Shown here piece by piece: positions 48,484 to 59,460 of a stretch of 64,000 nucleotides of DNA. Location of the stretch: positions 293,016 through 357,015 of the forward strand of contig CAJJDN010000078.1 in the NCBI GenBank assembly GCA_905182985.1, given 5' to 3'. The notes under the pieces are model-generated. The model was not told the DNA's origin, did not search any database, and worked only from the letters and a program-made list of their open reading frames with translations. This DNA is from Paramecium sonneborni. Lineage: Eukaryota > Ciliophora > Oligohymenophorea > Peniculida > Parameciidae. The translations under genes were made by a program, and so were the position numbers. Every line of letters starts with the position of its first letter. Position 1 is the stretch's first letter.

Positions 48484-51400
48484 AATTTATAATATCTCAA
48501 CTGATCACCACAAAACAAAATAATTTTTGTATTTCCTTCTTCAATCAAAATAGGCTTTTGTAAAAATACTTCGTAAGGTTCAAATCTCTCATTATTTTGC
48601 ATTTTTTAATCTTTTATTTCAATTTTCTAGTTATTTTTGTTTTTTTGATCTTTATTTTCAGTTTACTCAATATTTTGATTTTAAACTTATAAATAATTTA
48701 ATCTTAAAGGCTTAAACTCAATGGGTAAATAAAATATCTCAGAATTATTTTCTTTTTTTTCCTTTCCTATAAACAAAACTGTCTAATAAAATTATTTTTT
48801 ATCTTTGATATTCTATTAATTTTGTTGTTCATTTTATCTATTTTATTCATTTTATCTATTTTATTCATTTTATCTATTTTATTCATTTTAATTATTTTGT
48901 TCATTTTAATTATTTTATTCATTTTATTTATTTTATTCATTTTAATTATTTTGTTCATTTTAATTATTTTGTTCATTTTATTCATTTTGTTCTTTTTATT
49001 TATTTTATTTCTTTAATTCATCTAGTTTCTTTTGTTCAATTTATTTCTTTAATTCATCTAGTTTCTTTTGTTCAATTTATTCAAATTATTCAAATTATTA
49101 AATTATTTAAATTTATCTTTTATCTTTACCAAATACATAAAAATTATATTCTGAATCCTAATTAATCTTCATTTTAATAAAAGACATTATAATCATTTGA
49201 TTAAATTGATGTTCTTATTTACCCAAACAAAGTAATATTTGATATTTATATGGTTAATTTAAATTATTATTATCTAGATAAAAATCTTCCTAAATTTCTC
49301 CTTTCTCATGATTCTTCATGGGATTGACAATATTAATTAATTTTCCACTTTCAGTTGAGTAGATAATATTTTTCTCATCTGAAAGTTCAAAACATGTAAT
49401 TTTATCTATTTTATCATAAGCTTATTCTAATGTTTCGTAATACTGATTATTATTAATTTAATTGGTTTATATTTGAAAGTTATTTTCTTAATCCTGACCC
49501 ATAATCATAAAGCATTCTTAGAGACCATACAAATAAAAATGTTCATCAACTTCTTAATATTTTTCTTAGATTTATTTTTATTTAATTTCATTTTCTTTTT
49601 AATCTTCTTACATTTGTTATTGTAAATTTTAAGTTTGATAAAATAACTACCCTTGTACNTTTCCTTCTTCAATCAAAATAGGCTTTTGTAAAAATACTTC
49701 GTAAGGTTCAAATCTCTCATTATTTTGCATTTTTTAATCTTTTATTTCAATTTTCTAGTTATTTTTGTTTTTTTGATCTTTATTTTCAGTTTACTCAATA
49801 TTTTGATTTTAAACTTATAAATAATTTAATCTTAAAGGCTTAAACTCAATGGGTAAATAAAATATCTCAGAATTATTTTCTTTTTTTTCCTTTCCTATAA
49901 ACAAAACTGTCTAATAAAATTATTTTTTATCTTTGATATTCTATTAATTTTGTTGTTCATTTTATCTATTTTATTCATTTTATCTATTTTATTCATTTTA
50001 TCTATTTTATTCATTTTAATTATTTTGTTCATTTTAATTATTTTATTCATTTTATTTATTTTATTCATTTTAATTATTTTGTTCATTTTAATTATTTTGT
50101 TCATTTTATTCATTTTGTTCTTTTTATTTATTTTATTTCTTTAATTCATCTAGTTTCTTTTGTTCAATTTATTTCTTTAATTCATCTAGTTTCTTTTGTT
50201 CAATTTATTCAAATTATTCAAATTATTAAATTATTTAAATTTATCTTTTATCTTTACCAAATACATAAAAATTATATTCTGAATCCTAATTAATCTTCAT
50301 TTTAATAAAAGACATTATAATCATTTGATTAAATTGATGTTCTTATTTACCCAAACAAAGTAATATTTGATATTTATATGGTTAATTTAAATTATTATTA
50401 TCTAGATAAAAATCTTCCTAAATTTCTCCTTTCTCATGATTCTTCATGGGATTGACAATATTAATTAATTTTCCACTTTCAGTTGAGTAGATAATATTTT
50501 TCTCATCTGAAAGTTCAAAACATGTAATTTTATCTATTTTATCATAAGCTTATTCTAATGTTTCGTAATACTGATTATTATTAATTTAATTGGTTTATAT
50601 TTGAAAGTTATTTTCTTAATCCTGACCCATAATCATAAAGCATTCTTAGAGACCATACAAATAAAAATGTTCATCAACTTCTTAATATTTTTCTTAGATT
50701 TATTTTTATTTAATTTCATTTTCTTTTTAATCTTCTTACATTTGTTATTGTAAATTTTAAGTTTGATAAAATAACTACCCTTGTACTTTTTTTGAACTAG
50801 GCTTGAGATCAACAGTATAATAATAAAAGAAGAGATGCTAATTCCATATATACAAATTTTCAATAATACTATCAAAGTAAAATCTTTTAATAACTACACC
50901 TTCAATATCTTAGATTAAGAGTTGCATATCATCACCACAAGAAAATAGTTAATTTTAAAAGTAAACAATTGATCTTACTGAATCATTGTGATGTTGCATT
51001 TTTTTACTTTAAGTAGATGTAAATTTATATCTGAATACATTAAAATCTTTGATCCAAAATTCACCAGTTATTTAATATCGAATGATTTAATTACTTTCAT
51101 AACCTACAATCAAATATGTTGTATTTTAATCCAATTAAACATCAAGTAAACATGTGACAAATTCATAAAGATTTTATTAAAATGGTATAATAACATGATG
51201 TAAATTTAATTCTTCCTATGAAAAACTTTACTAATTCTAATTCTCAATTCCTTAATTCTCTTAATTAGCTTAGGATTCAAATTTAAACTCCTTATCTTAT
51301 GCTTAAGAGAATGTTTATGGCTTCATCTCAGATTATTAATTATACAAATTTAGGTAATCAATATCCCATAAATAGATATTTTTATCTGCTCCAGCAGAAA

Positions 51401-51674
51401 CTATAAATTTCTTTGTCTCTTTTGGAATTTAATTATTTAATTTTTAATATTTTTCATCCCACAATTGCTTTTTCTTTATTTGCCAATCTTAATCCCCAAG
51501 ATTATTTTTTTGATCTTCAAATTCAATACACTTATTAAAACTTTTCTAAAAAACGACATGATGAATAGTAGTTGCAAAAACAAAAGAAGTATGCTTATTT
51601 AAGTTAATAAGTTCAGGTGCCTTAGTAATTTGCTCAGTTGTAAACAATTAATTTGTCTACTCAATTCTACTCAT
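48480..51674 (-). CDS. WD-repeat-like protein with Glu/Gln/Asn repeat linker
   Basis: Read from ATG 51674 (MSRIEQTNQLFTTEQITKAP). WD-like blades include KKFIVSAGADKNIYLWDI, TTYLIVGYESNQIIRYQI, HHNDSVRSIVYFQNQLFSCG and DMQLLIQDIEG, with further weak blades and a linker of tandem NEQNxQ hexapeptides, ending KIILFCGDQLRYYKL. The coding span contains the 1,127-bp overlap repeat twice around the N at 49659. If one copy is removed the gene is 689 codons with no intron, which is the likely true form. Its ATG overlaps the stop of the P4-ATPase (ATGA) and its own stop overlaps the ATG of the coiled-coil gene (ATGA). Probably a ciliary or scaffold protein. Confidence 0.75.
48532..49658. repeat. Overlap repeat copy 1 beside a 1-N gap
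   Basis: 1,127 bp identical by eye to 49660-50786 (offset 1,128). It codes for the middle and C-terminal part of the WD-like protein. Same unmerged-contig pattern as elsewhere in the window. Confidence 0.93.
48826..49010. repeat. 18-bp coding minisatellite in the WD-like gene
   Basis: About nine tandem units of 18 bp with the core TTATTCATTTTAATTATT and variants ATCTATT or TTTATT. On the minus strand, in the frame of the WD-like protein, each unit encodes NEQN, then N, K or R, then Q. Directly beside it are two 36-bp units encoding KKLDELKKQIEQ. The array is repeated at 49954-50138. Such slippage-prone arrays may also have stopped the assembler from merging the contigs. Confidence 0.85.
49659..49659. 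other. Assembly gap (1 N)
   Basis: Single N between the two copies of the 1,127-bp repeat in the WD-like gene. Confidence 0.95.
49660..50786. repeat. Overlap repeat copy 2 beside a 1-N gap
   Basis: Second copy of 48532-49658. This copy continues upstream into the unique 5' part of the WD-like gene. Confidence 0.93.
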
Positions 51675-54600
51675 TTTTATTTGATTGGAAATAATAATAA
51701 TAAATAATAAATATCATTCAGCAGAGTCTTTAAATTATTTTTGATTTATTTCCTTTAAATCAATGAATTTTGTTTGATTTAATGCATAATTATTAATTTA
51801 AATAACATTTCTTTAGAAGGATCAGTGAAAAATTCTATCTAGAATTATGCTATGATAGCCTCTAATCCTCCAATAATCCATCCAATAAGAATAATGGAGA
51901 ACCAGAAATAAGGGGTTCCAACAATAGTAAATAGAGTATATTCCATTAAAGTGCCTGGCCAAAATTATGATATTATGACATAAATGATATAGAGTAGTAT
52001 AGACAGAAATGTAATAAATATTAAATTAAACCAAGTCCAATATTTAGTTTGAATGGCTATCTTTAAATCAGCAATCTTGAATTATTAATTTAAAATCTAA
52101 TACTAAATTTATATTAGAATAAACAGTTAATGAAAAGGCTGCTAATCCTCCAGGAAATTCATTATCCTCTATAATTTCATAATCTAAAATCCAAAGTATG
52201 AAAAAGAAGATTATCATACCATGTACTAAACCAGTAAATGTCCATAACATATAATTTGGAATTGTAAAAATACTTTTACCTTATTCTACATAATAAAGAC
52301 TTAGGAATTTAACCTTTAAATAGTCTTCAAATTTTTTTAAACTGAGGCTACTTCTTCTTTGTCATCATATTATATATGTTATCTGTAATAGATGTCTTAA
52401 TCAAAAATACCTCTCATAATAAGTGGAAGTGCAGTAAATATCAAATTATAAAATATAATATACCAATCATCAAAAAATGACTAACCTGAAAATGCACAAA
52501 AATATGAAAAGAAAAATTGAGGGACAGTAAATATCATATTTTTATAGAAGAAATACAATACCATTTCTGCAATCATAATATAATTCCAATGTCCATAAAC
52601 TTATAACAGTCTCCATAAACATCTGAATTCCCCTCAAGCAAAATCACTACTTTAAACTGCTCTCATTCCTTCATCTCCATATAATCCAACTCCTATATGA
52701 GCTGCTTAAATCATATTAACATCGTTTGCACCGTCTCCTTTTGCAATATTATTTTATTTAAACGATCTTTAATTAGTCTTACAACATCAGCTTTTTGTTT
52801 TGGAGTAACTCTACAACAAACTACACTTTCACAATCTTTTGCCATACTAAATGCTTAAGCTAAATCTTCATTATCATATTATAAATTGTAGGGATTATCC
52901 TTCTACCACAAATGACTAAATTTTACATTTTATTAAATACATTCTTTCTTTTTTCTTTTATATAATGATCATATGTTTTTCTTAAAAATCTCCAATCTTC
53001 GTTTGAAATTCCTCAACTGATGCTTCTGATAATCTCATTACTGTGAAATCACCTTAAATTAAACGACAACTTTCAATGTTTTCTGCAGTCTCTAATTTAT
53101 CTCCAGTCAGCATCCAGACTTTTATATTTGCTCTTAAATATTTGTTATAAAATAGAATTATATAAATATCTTATTTTTATAAAAGATAATTTAAATAAAT
53201 GAATGTATCGGCTCCTTTGATAAATAATTTGATGACACCATTATCATCAATGATAACACTCATTCTTTGATGTGTTGAATCAAATTCTAAAGATTTTAAT
53301 AATTTAACTTTTTTATCCTTTCCCAAAATTTAAAAATTTTGTTCACTTGCAGATGCTCCAGTAAATTAAAAACCCATTCTTGCTGCTGCATCAACTAATG
53401 TGATTTCATCTGAAGATCGGCCTTAATAACTAGAATTTAAATTTTTGTCATATTAAATGATGCATTCATGAGTAGAGGATAATAAAAAGAAGTATTCTTC
53501 AAGTAATTTTCTTTAACTTGGAATTTTGATTTATTATTTACCATCTAATGATTAAATAATCAAAATGGCTAGTTGATCTCCTGAAGACCCTTCTCCTTTA
53601 AGAATGGCACTTAATTCAAGATCTTGAAAATTGAAAACAGAATGTTAGAAGACCTCACTTACAGGATGTACTTTAGCATTTTACTCTCTTTTTGAATCCA
53701 GATTTTATATTGGAATATTTGTTTATTATTGTTTTTATCCATAAAGTGTGTTTCCCTATAATACAAATTCCATTTAATTACTAATAAGAGTACCAGTTTT
53801 ATCAGAAATGATGTATTCTATTTATGCAAGTTCTTCATTAATAGTAAGTAGTTTCGACTTTGGTATATATACTTATCTCTTGATTTTACATACATTTCTT
53901 CATCTTACTCTATAAAATAAACTTAAAAGACTTTAACGAATTCTAGACTAACTATCAATGATATCGATATCATAGTATTATATAATAAAATATAACTGAA
54001 AAAAGCCTAAAAGCTAAGTAAATTAGGTGAAAAAATCATTATAACCTAAATACCAACTATCAATGCCATTTGAATGAAGCCAAGCAGATAAAAAGGAAGC
54101 AGTATTAATTGATAGTGAAATTTAAACTACTAATATTCCTAGAATTAAGATAATCATAATTCTTTCAATTTCACTTGATGTAATTCTAGAAGCATCAGCA
54201 TTCCTCATAATTTTAGTATTCTATCCTGTATAAACAACTAAACCAATAACCCATTCTATATTTCTAAGAAATGCTCCTCTTAATAATAATTATTTAGCTG
54301 TTAATTAAAACTTCTTTAATTACCCATCATTTCCAACACTTAAAAATAAAGAGGCATCCAATTCATAAAGATTTTAAGTAGGAACCTATGCTTCTACTCT
54401 TATCTTTAAATCTGTATAATTGTTCTTATCACCATAAAAGTTATTAACTTTCTAAAATTACACACCACTCTGTATTGCATTTCCTAAAACAATTAAATCA
54501 GCAGGAAAACTCTCATCTTATTACACAAATACAAAATCTCCTACTGCTAATTTTGCCCATGATGAACTAAGTAGTGTAGTGTTAATTTTATTATTCTTAC

Positions 54601-55031
54601 ACTTTCTTCTATCGAGATTTCATTAAAACACACAATGTTGCATCCACTTCATTATCTGATACATGTCTTCCATAATCTTCCCAACCTTTTATATTAATCT
54701 CTATTCAAGCCTTCTCTTCCCATTGATAATCCTAATACAAATACTAAAGGAGCTATTGCACTGAATGAATTCAATGTTGATAATACTGAAATACATTAAA
54801 TTATTGCTATGCATAAGAAATATTTGCATATCGTGTAAATTACAACAGTAACGATTTTGGTAAGAAAGTTACTAAATTATATCTATATCACTATATAATT
54901 AATTCTTACCTTGATGTCTTTATAAAATTTGATGGATATTATTCTAATTCTTCTTATGTTCTCTCACTCTTATAATTTCCCTCAAATTATCGAGAGTAGT
55001 TCAAGAAATCGGGTCTCTTAGACCAAAACAT
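51671..55031 (-). CDS. P4-type ATPase (phospholipid flippase)
   Basis: About 1,080 residues, several short introns. The start MFWSKRPDFLNYSRQFEGNY leads to the P4 N-terminal helices with SAIAPLVFVLGLSMGREG. The phosphorylation site is ISDKTGTLISNQMEF. The hinge region has GDGANDVNMI and GLYGDEGMRA, the latter typical of P4 enzymes. The C-terminal membrane helices include PYFWFSIILIGWIIGG. Family members flip phosphatidylserine or phosphatidylethanolamine to the cytosolic leaflet, usually with a CDC50 partner. The first intron (27 nt, GTAAGAATT...GATATAG) follows IKTSR. The reading frame ends only at TGA 51671, inside the ATG of the WD-like gene; the last 20 residues (LLNDIYYLLLLFPIKQK) look like read-through of intergenic DNA. 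Confidence 0.95.
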
Positions 55032-55102
55032 TTATATTACTTTTATAAAATTATTTAATCGGAATTAATCCAATATTCTAAATTTGTTATTTATATAAAC
55101 CT

Positions 55103-56260
55103 CAAAACTTTGGCAATGGAATTTCATTGTCTAATTTAACAATCACTCTTCCTAAATTCTTACCTAAAAACACCTTTTGTAATCCAATAGTCACATTCTC
55201 CAATCCATTTATGAACTCTTCTTTATGTCTATATATATAAGTAAGATTAATTACTAAATATGATTTCCTATGACTAATTCATTCATTTCTTTAAATGATT
55301 CCATAATGGCATTCTTTTATCCAAAATACAAAATTCCTTCAGCTTTAATTTACTTAGTAATGAAGTGTGATAAATTTTTTAAACCACCTCTATTTTTCCA
55401 AGTATAATATGTAGCAGTAGCTCCACATAATACAATGAAAGCACCTTTATTCATGGCTGGTATGACAGCATCTAAGACTTCTTCTCCAGAGTTATCATAC
55501 ATAGCATCTATTCCTTCAGGTGCTGCTTACTTAATTAATTTAGTCAATTTGCTATTTAAGAATAAGTTAATTAACATACTCTGTATCAACAATTCCATCG
55601 GAATCCATAGTATCATTGTAACAAACACAAGCATCAGCTCCTAAAGAAAGTACAAAGTCTTTTTTGTCTCTACTACTAACAATACCAACAGTTCTATATC
55701 CCCAATGTTTTCCTATTTGTAGAGCAAATGACCCAGTTGATCCTGCAGCAGAGGAAACTATAAGAGTCTTCTTAGATTCTTTAGTAGGTAGATTTTCTTT
55801 AGGAATTTAATGTAATCCCTTTAGTGCAGTGATACCTGTAACACCATAACTAAATTATCACAATTAAAATATACACAGATAAAAAGAGAGGTAAATTAGG
55901 ATCATGTTTTGATTTAAGAGCAGGTAGTTTAAAAATTGCATTAGCAGATCTAACACAATAATCTGCACAATCTAAAGCACCTAATACTAAATCTCCTTTG
56001 TTAAATCTTTTGCTTTTAGATTCTGCAACAACTCCACATCCAAATGCAGGAATAACTTATCCTTAATGTACTGTATCAATATAAGTCTTAGCTCCTGAAA
56101 ACCATACTCTCATTACAGGATCTATGCTAACATAGCAAACTTTAATGAGTAGGTCATTTTCTTTAAGATTTGATGGAATTGGAAAGTTCTTCACATCAAA
56201 GAAATCAATATTCTTTGGAAAACTATCATCTGGATATCTACGCAGAGTTACTCCTCTCAT
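55103..56260 (-). CDS. Medium-chain dehydrogenase/reductase, prostaglandin reductase-like
   Basis: About 350 residues, with several short introns (for example near 55237-55262, 55562-55582 and 55850-55885). The N terminus (MRGVTLRRYPDDSFPKNIDF) leads to LLIKVCYVSIDPVMRVWFSG, the signature of the PTGR/LTB4 dehydrogenase branch. The Rossmann motif SSAAGSTGSFALQIGKHWGY and SSRDKKDFVLSLGADACVCY bind NADPH. The C terminus is ITIGLQKVFLG-like (NVTIGLQKVFLGKNLGRVIV), ending LPKF. Zinc ligands are absent, as expected for this branch. It should reduce alpha,beta-unsaturated carbonyls with NADPH. The gene lies 71 bp upstream of the P4-ATPase start on the same strand. Confidence 0.92.
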
Positions 56261-56385
56261 TTTAATAATGTAAAATTAAAGATTTAAACTAAATTTTTAA
56301 ACGTTGACTTGTATTAATATGTAATTTAATGATTCATAAATTAATATATTATCAATTATTGAAAATATTATAAATATTATAGATT

Positions 56386-57240
56386 TCATTTAGTTTTAGG
56401 TGAGTATCCTGCAGGACTCTTAACTCCAGTTAAATTAGGTTCTTAGTAATTAAAAGAATCTTATTTTTCAAGTGACATTTCTTTCATACAGAAATTATCA
56501 GCTTCAATTAATTCCAATTTTCTTAGGATTTTTTCTTTCATCAATGCCATTTTACTTATTTAGGCATCTTCAGGTAACTTTTAAATAATGATTATAAGTT
56601 TATTTAGTTTTCTAATTTGATAACTTTTAACTGTATTTATTCTCTAAAACATAAATGATAGAATTTACATCAGTTATATCTTATGTTTCTTTGTATAGAT
56701 TTCGATTGCGTTCCATTTAATGTCTGATTTCTTCTAAGATTATTCTTTAGTTTGACTATAATTCTACAAGTTATTAACGAAGTTTTTCATGTTCATTTAG
56801 ATAGGATTCTTATTCAAATTCTTTAGTTAAAGATTCTAAAGTTTGTTTAATATCATCTTAATTCCTTCTCTTTATCTTAAATAAATTATTCCTATAATAA
56901 ATCACTAAAAATCATATACTTTAGACCTCTTTTGAATTATTAATGTTAGAATTCACTTTTCCCTAATTTATTTTTCAACTTCTTAAATCCATACATATTA
57001 AGTTATCTAATTCTATATTATTAATTAATTACCTTAAAAAACTCTAATAATTGCGATGTTTAAAATACTAAGGCATTATTTGCTCAGTCAATTATGATAA
57101 ATCCAAAATCTGAAATGTTGTCCCTTCTTTATTCCATCTTATTGCTGTTTGTTTGGACTCAATAATAACAAATTATAAATTACTTCTAGTATTTCATATA
57201 ATTTTAATAAAAAAGATGGTATTTGTCTGATCTCTTGCAT
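56386..57240 (-). CDS. Heat shock factor-type DNA-binding protein (2)
   Basis: 249 residues from ATG 57240 to TGA 56386. Four introns of 26, 26, 28 and 25 nt leave exactly 250 codons. The HSF domain reads IPSFLLKLYEILE, then AIRWNKEGTTFQILDLSQL, IMPQYFKHRNYQSFLRQLNM and YGFKK, then QHQQFKRGLKNNLFKIKRR. The recognition helix SFLRQLN is intact. A coiled coil (TLESLTKEFEQESYLNEHEK and following) acts as the oligomerisation region. The first intron seems to end in GAG rather than TAG/CAG, which is unusual. Compared with the HSF-type gene at 39444-40196 it is closer to the family consensus. Expected to bind nGAAn repeats as a trimer and regulate stress genes. Confidence 0.92.
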
Positions 57241-57828
57241 TTTTTTATTTCTAATTATTAAAGATTAATTAAAAAAAAATTTTAGTGATCTTAATTACTT
57301 GTTTTTGATGTATTCCGAGGCATTGCAAGTTTCCTTACAATTAATGATTTACTTAATCTTAAGAGAATTTCAAGATAAATTAGGGAAAATATTCAATTAT
57401 CTTTGAAATGCACTCTTACCTAAAATTGGATTCAAAAATTCTAATATAACTACACCAAATAATCTAAACTTTCCTACCATTTTTGTATATGAAACTTAAG
57501 TATCATTTATTGATCTTTAGTAAAATAATCCTCAATAGCTAACATAGGTAAATATATTTAATTAAAAAAAAACTGTGATTTAAATAGTTTGTTATTAAAA
57601 ATCTTGAAGAATATTTCTTTGTGAAAGATTTTTAATTTTTTGAAACCTTAATTTATTAATGATCTACTGTTTTACTACTCTTCAAAAAAATCATAATTAC
57701 CGTCTGGATAAAATAGAGCCATTCTTTATTTCTTTATTAATTGTAAGATCTAACATTTTAGAATTGTGATCAAGCACAAATAAGAAAATTAATAATATAT
57801 TTTATTTTAGATTATAGTTTAAATTGTT
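57241..57828. other. Divergent intergenic region
   Basis: About 590 bp between the HSF-type gene and the basic hypothetical gene. A short minus-strand frame near 57370-57480 (MVGKFRLFGVVILEF) has no support from length or motif. Otherwise nothing is seen. Confidence 0.5.
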
Positions 57829-58434
57829 ATGGGATTTGTTCATTATACTCCTTCACAAAAACTCAAAAAATTTAATTTATCACTATCTTAACACGTTCAG
57901 ACAAACTCTATTAAACTTAAAATCAATAGAAATACCTTAAAAGAAATAGAGATTTAATAATAATAATAATAACCATAGGATGAAAAAGTTAAAAAAAAGA
58001 AAAGTAGATAATAATAAAAAGATGTTAAGAACCTGAATAATGAATTTAGTTATAATCATAGTATTAGAGTGATAATACAAAAATCTTTATCAAATCTAAG
58101 TAAGATTTATGATCTATTATTTTAATAATAAAAGAGAATATATACATTATTTAAGATGTTATTTGTTCTATTTTTGATAAAAAGATTATGCAAAATTATA
58201 TTCCATAATTGTTAAGTTTAATAAAAGGGATTTTATAGTTGGATTATGAAACTTCCTTTTATAGACTTTATTTATATTTAGGTAAAAAGTCATAGAGTTC
58301 AATATTTAAAATAAAATGGTAAATTAGGTTTTGGTAGTCTTGATTGGATTGATTTATTATCAATTGTTTATTAAAGAAATATAAAACTTAATTATTATTA
58401 ATATTGGAATATTCATTTGAAAATAATATTTTGA
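57829..58434 (+). CDS. Basic hypothetical protein
   Basis: A 201-residue frame with no TGA from ATG 57829 to TGA 58432. The first 90 residues are basic with a short Gln run (coded by TAA) and KKKKSRQQQKDVKNLNNE. The rest is hydrophobic (YTLFKMLFVLFLIKRLCKII and GFYSWIMKLPFIDFIYIQ), which could be membrane helices or unrecognised intron and non-coding sequence. In DNA with so few G residues, TGA-free runs of this length can arise by chance, so the 3' half is less certain than the 5' half. No family is recognised. Confidence 0.45.
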
Positions 58435-58471
58435 TAATAAATTATTTTAGATAAACATATATTATAAATTA

Positions 58472-59108
58472 TCAACATTCATCAATATTATAGGATTCTT
58501 AATCAGCTAAGATTTTAGTGAGAGGTTCAATAAATTAAGATGCCAATTTCTCTAGAGATGGGTGTCTAAATACATCCAATAATAATTTTGTAATAACTTA
58601 ATTCTCTTTTTCAAGTGATTTAACCTTAAATATATTTATTTGTAATATTTATACCTTCTTTTATATCTTATCATATTCATCTTATAGAGGACCAATCTTT
58701 TCTAATGCTTCTCTCTTCTTTTTTTAAGACTCCTTTGCTGAGTTTCTATTTCTTCTAATACTATATTATCTTTAGATTCAATTACCATTAACATTTCTTA
58801 CAATTACATTCTTCTTCACCATTATATACACATTTATTTTTTAATTTCTCAATCATCTTTAAATAATAATTTGAACTATTTTTCACTGGCTATTAATCTT
58901 AAATTCCATTCGAAACTAGATGATCTAAATATTAACTCTCCAATTAAAATAGCATTGGTAATATGAATAATATTTAACAATTCATTTATTTATGAATTTT
59001 TATAATATTGCTACTAAATTACAAAAGATCTAGATCATTTGATTCTTCAAAAAAAACTTAAGTTGCTTTTTTTAAGAAATCTTATGTTGTTGCTTTAAAA
59101 CTACCCAT
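58472..59108 (-). CDS. bZIP transcription factor with upstream cysteine cluster
   Basis: 203 residues from ATG 59108 (MGSFKATTQDFLKKATQVFF) to TGA 58472, with one 25-nt intron (58761-58785) inside the basic region; 204 codons exactly. The bZIP basic region is CIRRNRNSAKESQKKKREAL with the invariant Asn and the Lys/Arg at the right spacing. The zipper continues through LEKIGPLQDEYDKIQKKVQI and SLEKENQVITKLL. Just before it is a Cys cluster, NKCVYNGEEECNCKKCQC, which may bind zinc or sense redox state. The intron sits exactly between the Cys cluster and the basic arm, so splicing failure would remove DNA binding. Longer starts upstream are open in frame but overlap the neighbouring gene remnant. 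Confidence 0.83.
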
Positions 59109-59196
59109 TATTAGTAAATACTATTTTTATTAAATTATATTTACTTCCTAAAATATCTAATCATTATGCAATTTTGAAGTCTATTTAACACTTTAT

Positions 59197-59460
59197 TCAA
59201 CTAAATCCATAATTAAATTGCTTTTTGTAAAGAAATTATTCATAGATACAGTATACTAATTGAATTGTAATAAAAACATATCTTTTGTCATTTTTTATTA
59301 TTATTAACTCAGCATTTTGAAAATAAATGCTGTCCATACATCTTCTTATGTTTTCTTTATCATTTGATGTATTTATGTAAATCCCATCTATTGACTGAAC
59401 GATTAACCATGAGTTATTTAATAACAGTATAATGTATTGAAAAAGATGTCACAAAAGTCA
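59197..59460 (-). pseudogene. Continuation of membrane gene beyond three TGA codons
   Basis: Immediately after TGA 59461-59463 the same frame has two further TGA (59458-59460, 59449-59451). It is then open for 80 codons (HLFQYIILLLNNSWLIVQSI, then DGIYINTSNDKENIRRCMDS) to TGA 59197. The residue pattern looks like real protein, PAS- or sensor-like, rather than random sequence. Either the gene was once longer and has decayed, or the TGAs are read through. Confidence 0.5.

Noticed and set aside
48767..48985. Minus-strand frame coding repeated MNKIDK/MNKIIK (also at 49895-50113) and a plus-strand Phe-Ile-Leu repeat
   Set aside because: These are other frames of the 18-bp minisatellite. The frame that continues through the whole WD-like gene gives NEQNxQ repeats.
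58472..59290. Longer bZIP protein starting upstream of 59108
   Set aside because: The frame is open further upstream, but it overlaps the end of the membrane gene remnant and the residues there are in a different frame from that gene; ATG 59108 gives an exact codon number and a sensible start.
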